Positions 31,467-41,087 of a DNA stretch of 64,000 bases are shown here, in pieces. Both the position numbers and the translations under genes were made by a program. Origin of the DNA: Pseudomonas arsenicoxydans (GTDB taxonomy: Bacteria; Pseudomonadota; Gammaproteobacteria; Pseudomonadales; Pseudomonadaceae); contig NZ_LT629705.1 of assembly GCF_900103875.1 (NCBI RefSeq), positions 3,233,001 to 3,297,000 of the forward strand, read 5' to 3'. A model generated the notes under the pieces. The model searched no databases. It saw only the letters and a list, made by a program, of their open reading frames with translations, and was not told where the DNA came from. Position 1 is the stretch's first letter; each line of letters opens with the position of its first letter.

Positions 31467-31577
31467 GAGCTGTCGAGAGAAACGAGGCTGCGATCTTTTG
31501 ATCTTGATCTTCAGCGGTGCCGAAAAAGATCAAAAGATCAAAAGATCGCAGCCTCGTTTCTCTCGACAGCTCCTACA
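31462..31577. repeat. 116-bp palindromic repeat overlapping a stop codon
   Basis: Left arm TGTAGGAGCTGTCGAGAGAA and its complement flank a centre with repeated GATCAAAA. Related to 5261-5365. The TAG in its left end is the stop codon of the ABC exporter gene. It lies between this gene and the convergent slt gene. Confidence 0.9.
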
Positions 31578-31596
31578 TGGATCCTACAAAACCCGG

Positions 31597-33525
31597 TTAT
31601 TGATCGTCAAAATACCGCTCGTGCCAATCCACCAGTGGTTGTGGCGAGTTGAGTTTCTGGCCGTAGATCACCGAGTACGACAACACGTTTTGCACGTACT
31701 GGCGGGTTTCGTCGAACGGGATGCTCTCCACCCACACGTCGAAGCTCAGGTGATCGGCGCCACGCAACCACTGACGAACGCGGCCAGGGCCGGCGTTGTA
31801 GGCGGCGGAGGCGAGGACGCGGTTGCCGTTGAACTGACTGTGAACCTGGCTCAGGTAGGCGGCGCCGAGCTGGATGTTTTTGTCCGGGTCGAGCACTTGT
31901 TGCGGCGAGGCCAGGGGGATGCTGAATTTGCGCGCGGTTTCCTTGGCGGTGCCCGGCATCAGTTGCATCAGGCCGCTGGCGCCGACGCCGGAGCGGGCGT
32001 CGTCCATGAAGGCGCTTTCCTGGCGAGTGATGGCAAACACCCAGCTCGAGTGCAGGCCGCGGACCTTGGCTTCACGCACCATGGTTTCGCGGTGGGCCAT
32101 CGGGAAGCGGATGTCCAGATCGTCCCAGTATTGCGCCTGGCTGATGGTGCGGATCGCCGGGAAATACCATTTCAGGTCGTAGGCCAGTTTTGCCTGGGCG
32201 ACCATTTCATCTCGATTGAAGTGTCGGCTGACGTGATACCACTCACGGCGCCCATCGACGATCTGCCCGCGAGCGTGGAACTCCAGGGCGCGACGAACGC
32301 CTGGGGTGTTGCGCACCTTGTTCATCAATGCCTGGCTCAGCACCAGCGGCTTGTTCGCCAGCGAATACGGAGACTGCGAACGGTCGGCGGCAAGGAAGCC
32401 GTAGAAGTCGCGCTCACGAGCAAGATTCTTGTAGAGCGTTTGCGCTTCCGGGTTCTGCGGCTGCGCCAGTTCCAGGCTGCGAGCCTGCCAGTAGCGCCAG
32501 CGATTGGTGATCGCCAGATCCTGAGGCAAGCGGCGGGTCAGTTGATACGCATCGTCCCAGCGGGCCAGACGCAGCAACAGACGCAGGCGCCATTCCGACA
32601 CGGTGTTGTCGCGCAGCTCGGGATCGTATTTGGTCATGACGTCCAGCGCACGCGGGTCGAACCGACGGGCGAGGGTCAAGCCGATTTCACGGGCGATGGC
32701 CACTTTCTCATCACGGGAGAAGTGCATGCTGCTGGCATAGCCATCGAGCAAGTCCATCGCCTTGTCGGGATCCTGGCGGGCCAGGCGGCGCAGGCCGAGG
32801 CTGACCACGTCAGACATCGGCTCGTCGGCCGGGGTGAAGCGCGAAGGCTGGTTGAGCAGCTCGGGTTTTTGCGCCACATCAACCAGAAGGCGGCCTCGAG
32901 GGGCCAGGGTGGTCAGGCCGCTGACCAGACTGTTGGCCAACGGATAGTTGCGCGCCTGGGCGGCAAGCTTGGCGCGCTCCCAGCGTTTCTGTTCGGTCAA
33001 CTGGCCTTCGGCGGCCCATTGCCCAAACAGTGCATCGCAGGCAGCGGGCTGGGATTTGCCGGTCAGCCAGAGTTTATTCGCGTTGGCGTAGCCTTCGGTT
33101 TTCTGGTTGTGACCGATCTGATATTGCGCGTTCAGGCAGTCCAGCTCCGTGAAGTTGAGCTTGGGATCGTAGTACTTGACGAAGGTCGCCCAGTCACCGC
33201 GCTCGGCCAGCCAGCGCAACCAGCGCAGTTTCATCCAGTTGGCCTGCGGCAGGTCGCCGTGTTCGGCGAGGAATTTTTCGATCTCGGCATTACTGGCGGT
33301 TTTCAGCCGAGCGGTCAGTTCATCGTAAGCCAGGTACGGTTCCAGCGGATAATCGCTGAGGGCCTGGCTGTAGCGGAAATAAGGGCCGGTATCGCCCTTG
33401 GCCAGGGCACGCTTGGCCTCATCGTAATATTGTCGTTGGGTAGACAGGTCCACCGCCTGGGCGGTCTGAACGGCAGCGGCAGAGAGAATCAAACAAGATA
33501 AAAGACTGAAAAGGCGACTGCGCAT
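31597..33525 (-). CDS. slt: Soluble lytic murein transglycosylase
   Basis: A 642-residue periplasmic enzyme cleaving the MurNAc-GlcNAc bond with 1,6-anhydro product formation. It has a signal peptide (MRSRLFSLLSCLILSAAAVQ, cleaved near TAQA), a long alpha-helical U/L domain, and a C-terminal lysozyme-like domain with ITRQESAFMDDARS (catalytic Glu), GLMQLMPGTA and AYNAGPGRVRQWL. This is the Slt70 arrangement. Confidence 0.94.
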   Translation of the reverse strand: MRSRLFSLLSCLILSAAAVQTAQAVDLSTQRQYYDEAKRALAKGDTGPYFRYSQALSDYPLEPYLAYDELTARLKTASNAEIEKFLAEHGDLPQANWMKLRWLRWLAERGDWATFVKYYDPKLNFTELDCLNAQYQIGHNQKTEGYANANKLWLTGKSQPAACDALFGQWAAEGQLTEQKRWERAKLAAQARNYPLANSLVSGLTTLAPRGRLLVDVAQKPELLNQPSRFTPADEPMSDVVSLGLRRLARQDPDKAMDLLDGYASSMHFSRDEKVAIAREIGLTLARRFDPRALDVMTKYDPELRDNTVSEWRLRLLLRLARWDDAYQLTRRLPQDLAITNRWRYWQARSLELAQPQNPEAQTLYKNLARERDFYGFLAADRSQSPYSLANKPLVLSQALMNKVRNTPGVRRALEFHARGQIVDGRREWYHVSRHFNRDEMVAQAKLAYDLKWYFPAIRTISQAQYWDDLDIRFPMAHRETMVREAKVRGLHSSWVFAITRQESAFMDDARSGVGASGLMQLMPGTAKETARKFSIPLASPQQVLDPDKNIQLGAAYLSQVHSQFNGNRVLASAAYNAGPGRVRQWLRGADHLSFDVWVESIPFDETRQYVQNVLSYSVIYGQKLNSPQPLVDWHERYFDDQ

Positions 33526-33739
33526 GAGACGTCCGGGCAGAGAAAATCATGACAAGTGCTGACGTAAGTCGCACTGGATAATCTGTAGCTTAGCCTTTTG
33601 CCAGCAATGGGCGAAAGCTTTGCCGGCCTTGCGGCACAAGTTCGCAACAATTGTCATGCAGAGTGATACGAAGGTGAAATTGCCGGCCTTCTGAAGCCTC
33701 AAGTCAGGTAGAATACGCGCCCGGTTTTTGGAGAAGCTC

Positions 33740-35659
33740 ATGACCCTGCTCAAATTCAGCGATGTGTCCCTTGCTTTCGGCGCTATGCCGTTGTTGGACA
33801 AGGTGTCCTGGCAGATCGCCCGTGGAGAGCGGGTGTGCATCATCGGCCGCAACGGCACTGGCAAGTCCAGCATGATGAAGCTCGTCAAGGGCGACCAGAA
33901 GCCCGATGAGGGCTCCGTTTGGCGTGCGCCTGGCCTCAAGATTGGCGAATTGCCGCAGGAATTGCCGGTAGCCGACGAGCGGACCGTGTTCGACGTGGTT
34001 GCCGAAGGCCTGGACGGTGTCGGCGAGCTGCTCGCGCAGTATCACCACCTGAGCCAGAACATCGTCACCGATGCCGACCTGGACAAGCTGATGCATGTCC
34101 AGCACGACCTCGAAGCCCGTGATGGCTGGCGTCTGCAGCAACTGGTCGACAGCACCTTGAGCCGTCTGCAATTGCCAGCCGACAAAACCCTCGCCCAATT
34201 GTCTGGCGGCTGGCGTCGTCGCGTCCTGTTGGCTCAGGCCCTGGTTTCCGAACCGGACCTGCTGCTGCTCGACGAACCGACCAACCACCTGGATATCGGT
34301 GCGATTGCCTGGCTCGAAGAAGCGCTAAAGGATTTCCAGGGCGCCGTGCTGTTCATCACGCACGACCGTTCATTCCTGCAGAACCTTGCCACCCGCATTC
34401 TGGAACTGGATCGCGGCGGCCTGATCGACTGGAACGGCGACTACGCCAGTTTCCTCGTGCACAAAGAAGCCTCGCTGGCGGCGGAAGAAACCGCCAACGC
34501 GCTGTTCGACAAGAAACTGGCCCAGGAAGAAGTCTGGATCCGCCAGGGCATCAAGGCGCGCCGCACCCGTAACGAAGGCCGCGTACGTGCCTTGAAAGCC
34601 CTGCGCGTCGAGCGTAGCGAGCGTCGTGAACGTACCGGCAAGGCCAACATTCAGTTGGACACCGCTGACAAATCCGGCAAGCAGGTGATGGTCCTTGAGA
34701 ACGTGAGCTTCGCTCACCCGGGTGGCCCGTTCCTGATCAAGGACTTCTCGATGGTCCTGACGCGCGGCGACCGTATCGGTCTGCTCGGCGCCAACGGTAC
34801 CGGCAAGACCACACTGCTGAAGCTGATGCTCAGCGGTCTGCAACCGACCAGCGGCACAGTGGAAGAGGGGACGCGCATCGACGTGGCCTACTTCGACCAG
34901 TTGCGCCATCAGCTGGACCTGGAAAAGACCGTGATCGACAACGTCGCCGAAGGTCGCGACTTCATCGATATCGATGGTCAGAGCCGTCACGTGCTGAGCT
35001 ACCTTGGCGACTTCCTGTTCAGCCCGCAGCGTGCCCGCACGCCGGTCAAGGCGCTGTCGGGTGGTGAGCGTGCGCGTCTACTGCTGGCGAAACTGTTCAG
35101 CAAGCCGGCCAACCTGCTGGTCCTCGACGAACCGACCAACGACCTCGACGTGGAAACCCTCGAACTGCTGGAAGAGGTCTTGCTGACCTTCAACGGCACC
35201 GTGCTGATGGTCAGCCACGACCGGGCATTCCTCGACAACGTGGTGACCAGTACCCTGGTCTTCGAAGGTGAAGGCAAGGTTCGCGAATACGTCGGTGGTT
35301 ATCAGGACTGGTTGCGTCAGGGCGGTTCGCCGCGTCTGTTGGGCGTGACCGAGAGCAAATCCGGCAAGGCTGACCTGACCTCCGCGGTCGTGACTGCCGA
35401 AGCAGCGCCGGTGGCAGCTGCGGTCGAAGCACCGGTGGCTAAGAAAAAGCTCAGCTACAAATTGCAGCGTGAGCTGGAAATGCTGCCGGGCCAGATTGAA
35501 GTCATGGAAAAGCAGATCGCTACCGTTGAAGCTCAGATGGCAGATACGGCTTTCTATCAGCGTCCGGCCACGGAAACAGCAGCGGTGATCGCTCAGCTGG
35601 AACAGTTGCAGGCTGAACTGGACGTGATGGTCGAGCGTTGGGCCGAGCTGGATGCCTGA
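33740..35659 (+). CDS. uup: ABC-F ATPase Uup
   Basis: A 639-residue soluble protein with two ATPase domains and no membrane helices: Walker A GRNGTGKSS and GANGTGKTT, signatures LSGGWRRRVLLAQAL and LSGGERARLLLAKLF, Walker B LLLLDEPTNHLD and LLVLDEPTNDLD. The C-terminal coiled-coil (KKLSYKLQRELEMLPGQIEVMEKQ) is typical of Uup, linked to ribosome and transposon excision phenotypes. The ATG at 33740 follows TTGGAGAAGCTC. Confidence 0.92.
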   Translation: MTLLKFSDVSLAFGAMPLLDKVSWQIARGERVCIIGRNGTGKSSMMKLVKGDQKPDEGSVWRAPGLKIGELPQELPVADERTVFDVVAEGLDGVGELLAQYHHLSQNIVTDADLDKLMHVQHDLEARDGWRLQQLVDSTLSRLQLPADKTLAQLSGGWRRRVLLAQALVSEPDLLLLDEPTNHLDIGAIAWLEEALKDFQGAVLFITHDRSFLQNLATRILELDRGGLIDWNGDYASFLVHKEASLAAEETANALFDKKLAQEEVWIRQGIKARRTRNEGRVRALKALRVERSERRERTGKANIQLDTADKSGKQVMVLENVSFAHPGGPFLIKDFSMVLTRGDRIGLLGANGTGKTTLLKLMLSGLQPTSGTVEEGTRIDVAYFDQLRHQLDLEKTVIDNVAEGRDFIDIDGQSRHVLSYLGDFLFSPQRARTPVKALSGGERARLLLAKLFSKPANLLVLDEPTNDLDVETLELLEEVLLTFNGTVLMVSHDRAFLDNVVTSTLVFEGEGKVREYVGGYQDWLRQGGSPRLLGVTESKSGKADLTSAVVTAEAAPVAAAVEAPVAKKKLSYKLQRELEMLPGQIEVMEKQIATVEAQMADTAFYQRPATETAAVIAQLEQLQAELDVMVERWAELDA

Positions 35660-35674
35660 TTGACCCTGCGATAA

Positions 35675-35711
35675 AAAAGCCCGGCGTTCAGTGATGAACG
35701 CCGGGCTTTTT
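35675..35711. terminator. Bidirectional terminator
   Basis: Stem AAAGCCCGGCGTTCA / TGAACGCCGGGCTTT with loop GTGA, A-run before and T-run after, between convergent uup and the universal stress gene. Confidence 0.93.
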
Positions 35712-35762
35712 GTATGGATTGCGATCTACAGGTTGCGGTAGATGCCCTGTGGGAGCGAGCGG

Positions 35763-36200
35763 TTAGCTTTTGATCAGGCGCACCGCGAGCACATCGCAAG
35801 GCGCACCGTGAAGCACGTCATTGGCGGTCGAGCCCAGCAGCAGTGCCAGGCCGTGTCGGCCATGGCTGCCCACCACGATCAGGTCACAGGTTTGTTCCTT
35901 GGCCAGATGGTGGATCTCCTGGCGTGGCTGGCCGTAGGTCAGGTGGCTGTATTCCTTGGAGAGTTCAGGGTATTTCACGATCAACCGGTCCAGGCGCTCC
36001 TTGGCCTGATCAAACTGTTGTTGTTGCAGTTGTGACAGGTCCATGGGGACATCGCCGCCAAAGGCCATGGCCATGGGTTCGACGATGTGAACCAGGGATA
36101 ATTTCGCACCGCTGCTCACCGACAGCTCGCGAGCACGGTGGATGACAGGGTCGCACTCTTCGGTTAGGTCTACAGCGACCAGAATGTGGGTGTAGGGCAT
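35763..36200 (-). CDS. Universal stress protein (UspA family)
   Basis: A 145-residue protein MPYTHILVAVDLTEECDPVI, with the conserved ATP-binding GSHGRHGLALLLGSTANDVLHGAPCDVLAV. The fold binds ATP (G-x2-G-x9-G-S/T). The ATG at 36200 is preceded by AGGAGGAGCACCTC; the frame is open upstream without coding support. It corresponds in position to the stress protein between uup and fadB in Pseudomonas. Confidence 0.9.
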   Translation of the reverse strand: MPYTHILVAVDLTEECDPVIHRARELSVSSGAKLSLVHIVEPMAMAFGGDVPMDLSQLQQQQFDQAKERLDRLIVKYPELSKEYSHLTYGQPRQEIHHLAKEQTCDLIVVGSHGRHGLALLLGSTANDVLHGAPCDVLAVRLIKS

Positions 36201-36304
36201 GAGGTGCTCCTCCTGAGGATTGCAATATTGGTAAGTATGGCTGGTTTCAAGCGCATTGGTTCCAAAGTGACTCAAAGCGCCCATCAAGAATCGGGAGTAC
36301 AGAT

Positions 36305-36742
36305 ATGACGGTCTGGATAGTGGTGTCAATCCTGCTGGTGGTACTGAGCCCGTTGGCATGGTTGCGCCCGTCTCGCGGGCAGAGTGGACGAATGGCATTG
36401 CGGATGGAGGCGCGGCGCATCGGGCTGTCCATGCAACTGGCGCCGCAAGAGTGGCCGCACTGGCTGAGTCAGGAGCCGCCGAGCCCTTGTGCCCAGTACC
36501 ACCGACCGCGTCGCGGCAACCAGCCCGCATGCTGGAGTTACTGGCAAAAGTCGCCGGGCGTGTGGGTAAATCAGTGGCAGGAGGTCTGCGAGGATCAAGC
36601 GCTGCTCAATCATTTCGAAAAATTGCCAGCCAATGTCTACAAGGTCGAGGCGGACAAGCAAATGATTACCTTGTATTGGGGCGAGAAAGGAGAAGCGACA
36701 GTATTGCAGGACATTGATGCGGTGCTGAAAGCGCTGGCATGA
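36305..36742 (+). CDS. Conserved membrane-anchored protein of unknown function
   Basis: A 145-residue protein with one N-terminal helix (MTVWIVVSILLVVLSPLAWL) followed by a basic stretch (RPSRGQSGRMALRMEARR) and a soluble Trp-rich domain. The orientation predicts an N-out anchor with the bulk in the cytoplasm by the positive-inside rule. No known domain was recognised. It occupies the same place, between a universal stress gene and fadB, as an unknown gene in P. aeruginosa. Confidence 0.75.
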   Translation: MTVWIVVSILLVVLSPLAWLRPSRGQSGRMALRMEARRIGLSMQLAPQEWPHWLSQEPPSPCAQYHRPRRGNQPACWSYWQKSPGVWVNQWQEVCEDQALLNHFEKLPANVYKVEADKQMITLYWGEKGEATVLQDIDAVLKALA

Positions 36743-36793
36743 CCCGTGGACATTTCGCGCTGCAATGGCGCGAAACCTCCGACAGACAGGCAA

Positions 36794-36820
36794 TAAAAAG
36801 CCCGACATCATCATCGGGCT
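36794..36820 (-). terminator. Hairpin downstream of the anchored protein gene
   Basis: AGCCCGA / TCGGGCT with an eight-base loop. The T-run is on the minus strand (preceding AAAAA on plus), so on the plus strand it is at best a weak terminator. Confidence 0.45.
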
Positions 36821-37106
36821 GGGGTTGGCCAGGCAGGCCGGTAATTCTTTATGTCGCTGATTTTACGGCGGGCATTCGCCAGCGGCGTTGATTTTTTTTC
36901 CTCAGGTTCCCGCCAGCGTAGCTTGTTAAACAAAGGCTGCAGCGAATTAGGGCGACTTTTCTAACTATTGATTCTATGAATGGCTACACATGCATCCGCG
37001 TGTTGAAGATCTTCGCAGTACGGAAGTGACCGCAAAGTCGCGTTTCAACCCGTATTTTGGGCGATTGACAATTGTCGGAAATTCCGTGAAGGTGGCGTAC
37101 CCAAAT

Positions 37107-37133
37107 CAAACGGGCGTATGAATTGAGCGTTTG
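37107..37133. promoter_or_regulatory. Inverted repeat in the fadBA promoter region
   Basis: CAAACG and CGTTTG are separated by 15 bases. The half-sites look like those of PsrA (CAAAC...GTTTG), but the spacing is larger than the N2-4 accepted for PsrA. A regulator site is possible; identity unknown. Confidence 0.3.
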
Positions 37134-37280
37134 TTTTCAGAATGCTCCTACAGAATCCCGACTATCGCGTTGGCGGGTGTGCCGGGTGGATTGGCGTAGC
37201 ATCGACGTTAAACGTCCTGCCAAGCCATTCGCCTGCGTCCGACGTGTACTGTTCAGCTTCCATATCGTGGAGATCAGTTG

Positions 37281-39428
37281 ATGATTTACGAAGGTAAAGC
37301 CATCACGGTTAAGGCTCTTGAAAGTGGCATCGTCGAATTGAAATTCGACCTCAAGGGTGAGTCCGTCAACAAGTTCAACCGTCTAACCCTGAACGAACTG
37401 CGTCAGGCCGTAGACACCATCAAGGCAGATGCTTCGATCAAGGGTGTGATCGTCAGCAGTGGCAAGGACGTCTTCATCGTCGGCGCCGACATCACCGAAT
37501 TTGTCGAGAACTTCAAGCTGCCTGATGCCGAGCTTGTTGCTGGCAATCTGGAAGCCAACAAGATTTTCAGCGATTTCGAAGACCTCAACGTCCCGACTGT
37601 CGCCGCGATCAACGGTATCGCCCTAGGCGGCGGTCTGGAAATGTGCCTGGCGGCGGACTACCGCGTCATGTCGACCAAGGCCAAGATCGGTCTGCCGGAA
37701 GTGAAGCTGGGCATCTACCCTGGTTTCGGCGGTACCGTGCGTCTGCCGCGCCTGATCGGTGCCGACAACGCCATCGAGTGGATTGCCTCCGGCAAGGAAA
37801 ACCGTCCTGAAGACGCACTGAAAGTCAGCGCCGTCGATGCGGTGGTTGCTCCTGAGAAACTGCAGGAAGCGGCTCTTGAACTGATCAAGCGCGCCATCTC
37901 CGGCGAGTTCGACTACAAGGCCAAGCGTCAGCCGAAGCTGGAAAAGCTCAAGCTGAACGCCATCGAGCAAATGATGGCTTTCGAAACCGCCAAAGGTTTC
38001 GTGGCTGGTCAAGCTGGCCCGAACTACCCGGCGCCGGTTGAAGCGATCAAGACCATCCAGAAAGCCGCGAACTTCGGTCGTGACAAGGCGCTGGAAGTCG
38101 AAGCGGCCGGTTTCGTCAAACTGGCCAAGACCTCTGCCGCGCAGAGCTTGATCGGTCTGTTCCTGAACGATCAGGAGCTGAAGAAAAAGGCCAAGGCCTA
38201 CGACGAAATCGCCAAGGACGTGAAGCAGGCTGCCGTATTGGGCGCTGGCATCATGGGTGGCGGTATCGCTTATCAGTCGGCGTCCAAAGGCACGCCGATC
38301 CTGATGAAAGACATCAACGAGCACGGCATCGAGCAAGGTCTGGCTGAAGCCGCCAAGCTGCTGGTGGGTCGCGTTGATAAAGGTCGCATGACCCCGGCGA
38401 AAATGGCTGAAGTGCTCAACGGCATTCGTCCGACCCTGTCCTACGGTGATTTCGGTCACGTGGATCTGGTTGTCGAAGCGGTCGTCGAGAATCCAAAGGT
38501 CAAACAAGCCGTGCTGGCTGAAGTCGAAGACAAGGTCAAAGAGGACACCATCCTCGCGTCCAACACCTCGACCATTTCCATCACCTTGCTGGCCAAGGCC
38601 CTCAAGCGTCCGGAAAACTTCGTCGGCATGCACTTCTTCAACCCGGTGCACATGATGCCGCTGGTTGAAGTGATTCGTGGCGAGAAGTCCAGTGAGCTGG
38701 CGGTTGCCACCACCGTTGCCTACGCCAAGAAAATGGGCAAGAACCCGATCGTCGTCAACGACTGCCCGGGCTTCCTGGTCAACCGCGTGCTGTTCCCGTA
38801 CTTCGGCGGTTTCGCCAAGCTGGTCAGCGCTGGTGTGGACTTCGTCCGTATCGACAAGGTCATGGAAAAATTCGGCTGGCCAATGGGCCCGGCCTACCTG
38901 ATGGACGTGGTCGGCATCGACACCGGTCACCACGGTCGTGACGTTATGGCTGAAGGCTTCCCGGACCGCATGAAAGACGATCGCCGTTCGGCTATCGACG
39001 TCCTCTACGAAGCCAAGCGCCTGGGCCAGAAGAATGGCAAAGGCTTCTACGCCTACGAGACCGACAAGAAAGGCAAGCAGAAGAAGGTGGCCGATCCGTC
39101 GGTGCTGGAAGTGCTCAAGCCAATCGTTTACGAGCAGCGCGAAGTCACCGACGAAGACATCATCAACTGGATGATGATCCCGTTGTGCCTGGAAACCGTG
39201 CGTTGCCTGGAAGACGGCATCGTCGAAACTGCTGCCGAAGCCGACATGGGTCTGGTCTACGGTATTGGTTTCCCTCCATTCCGTGGCGGTGCGCTGCGCT
39301 ACATCGATTCGATCGGTGTTGCCGAGTTCGTTGCCCTGGCTGACCAGTACGCTGATTTGGGCGCGCTGTACCACCCGACCGCAAAACTGCGTGAAATGGC
39401 CAAAACCGGCCAACGGTTCTTCGGTTAA
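37281..39428 (+). CDS. fadB: Fatty acid oxidation complex subunit alpha
   Basis: A 715-residue multifunctional enzyme: enoyl-CoA hydratase/isomerase ([21 protein letters not shown] and [16 protein letters not shown], residues about 100-150) and 3-hydroxyacyl-CoA dehydrogenase (NAD motif [18 protein letters not shown] near 320; [17 protein letters not shown]). It forms the alpha2beta2 beta-oxidation complex with FadA, whose gene follows after 32 bases. The ATG at 37281 follows GGAGATCAGTTG; length equals that of known Pseudomonas FadB. Confidence 0.97.
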   Translation: MIYEGKAITVKALESGIVELKFDLKGESVNKFNRLTLNELRQAVDTIKADASIKGVIVSSGKDVFIVGADITEFVENFKLPDAELVAGNLEANKIFSDFEDLNVPTVAAINGIALGGGLEMCLAADYRVMSTKAKIGLPEVKLGIYPGFGGTVRLPRLIGADNAIEWIASGKENRPEDALKVSAVDAVVAPEKLQEAALELIKRAISGEFDYKAKRQPKLEKLKLNAIEQMMAFETAKGFVAGQAGPNYPAPVEAIKTIQKAANFGRDKALEVEAAGFVKLAKTSAAQSLIGLFLNDQELKKKAKAYDEIAKDVKQAAVLGAGIMGGGIAYQSASKGTPILMKDINEHGIEQGLAEAAKLLVGRVDKGRMTPAKMAEVLNGIRPTLSYGDFGHVDLVVEAVVENPKVKQAVLAEVEDKVKEDTILASNTSTISITLLAKALKRPENFVGMHFFNPVHMMPLVEVIRGEKSSELAVATTVAYAKKMGKNPIVVNDCPGFLVNRVLFPYFGGFAKLVSAGVDFVRIDKVMEKFGWPMGPAYLMDVVGIDTGHHGRDVMAEGFPDRMKDDRRSAIDVLYEAKRLGQKNGKGFYAYETDKKGKQKKVADPSVLEVLKPIVYEQREVTDEDIINWMMIPLCLETVRCLEDGIVETAAEADMGLVYGIGFPPFRGGALRYIDSIGVAEFVALADQYADLGALYHPTAKLREMAKTGQRFFG

Positions 39429-39454
39429 GCGTCCCAACTTTTGAGCGAGAGTGA

Positions 39455-40636
<1,182 letters not shown>

Positions 40637-40654
40637 GCGTTCCGTTGACGGAAG

Positions 40655-40678
40655 CCGGGGCCAAGTGCCCCGGTTTTT
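40655..40678 (+). terminator. Terminator of fadBA
   Basis: Stem CCGGGGC / GCCCCGG with loop CAAGT and a T-run, 19 bases beyond fadA. Confidence 0.93.
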
Positions 40679-40736
40679 GTTTTTCTGAATTTATTTTTTG
40701 TTTTTATTTTTAAAAGATTTGAGTGAGGGCCAAGCC

Positions 40737-40973
40737 ATGCCGATACAACCTGGGCTCTACCAGCATTACAAAGGTCCACAGTACCGCGTATTCAGCATTG
40801 CGCGGCACTCGGAAACCGAAGAAGAAGTGGTCTTCTATCAAGCCCTGTATGGCGATTACGGCTTTTGGGTGCGTCCCTTGAACATGTTCCTGGAGTCGGT
40901 CGAAGTTGACGGCGAACAGGTGCCACGCTTTGCTTTGGTGCAAGCCGAACCGAGCCTTTTTTCGAAGCCATAA
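40737..40973 (+). CDS. DUF1653 domain protein
   Basis: A 78-residue protein, MPIQPGLYQHYKGPQYRVFS, with YQALYGDYGFWVRPLNMFLE, the core of DUF1653. Function is unknown; members are small cytoplasmic proteins. The ATG follows GAGGGCCAAGCC. It lies between fadA and topA. Confidence 0.85.
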   Translation: MPIQPGLYQHYKGPQYRVFSIARHSETEEEVVFYQALYGDYGFWVRPLNMFLESVEVDGEQVPRFALVQAEPSLFSKP

Positions 40974-40998
40974 GCTGAGTGCGCGCAAAACCCTGCGC

Positions 40999-41027
40999 TT
41001 GACCTCACCTTGTAGCCACTATATATA
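40999..41027 (+). promoter_or_regulatory. Likely sigma-70 promoter of topA
   Basis: TTGACC and TATATA are separated by 17 bases, ending about 60 bases upstream of the topA start. The -10 is inside the short palindrome CTATATATAG. Confidence 0.65.
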
Positions 41028-41087
41028 GCGGTGCCGCGTCAGGCGCCAACCGCCTTTCACTTCTAGAATTCAGGAATTTTCTGATCC

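Larger units (their letters stand above)
36743..37280. other. Long intergenic region upstream of fadB
   Basis: 538 bases without a gene. It begins with a hairpin (36794-36820), holds a TTGACA at about 37065-37074 without a matching -10, and an inverted repeat CAAACG-N15-CGTTTG at 37107-37133. It must contain the fadBA promoter. Confidence 0.6.

Noticed and set aside
36201..36530. N-terminal extension of the universal stress protein
   Set aside because: The extra residues are not related to the family and the ATG at 36200 has a very good ribosome binding site.
37623..39437. Long open frame of about 600 codons opposite fadB
   Set aside because: Antisense shadow of fadB with no domain, no ribosome binding site and biased composition.
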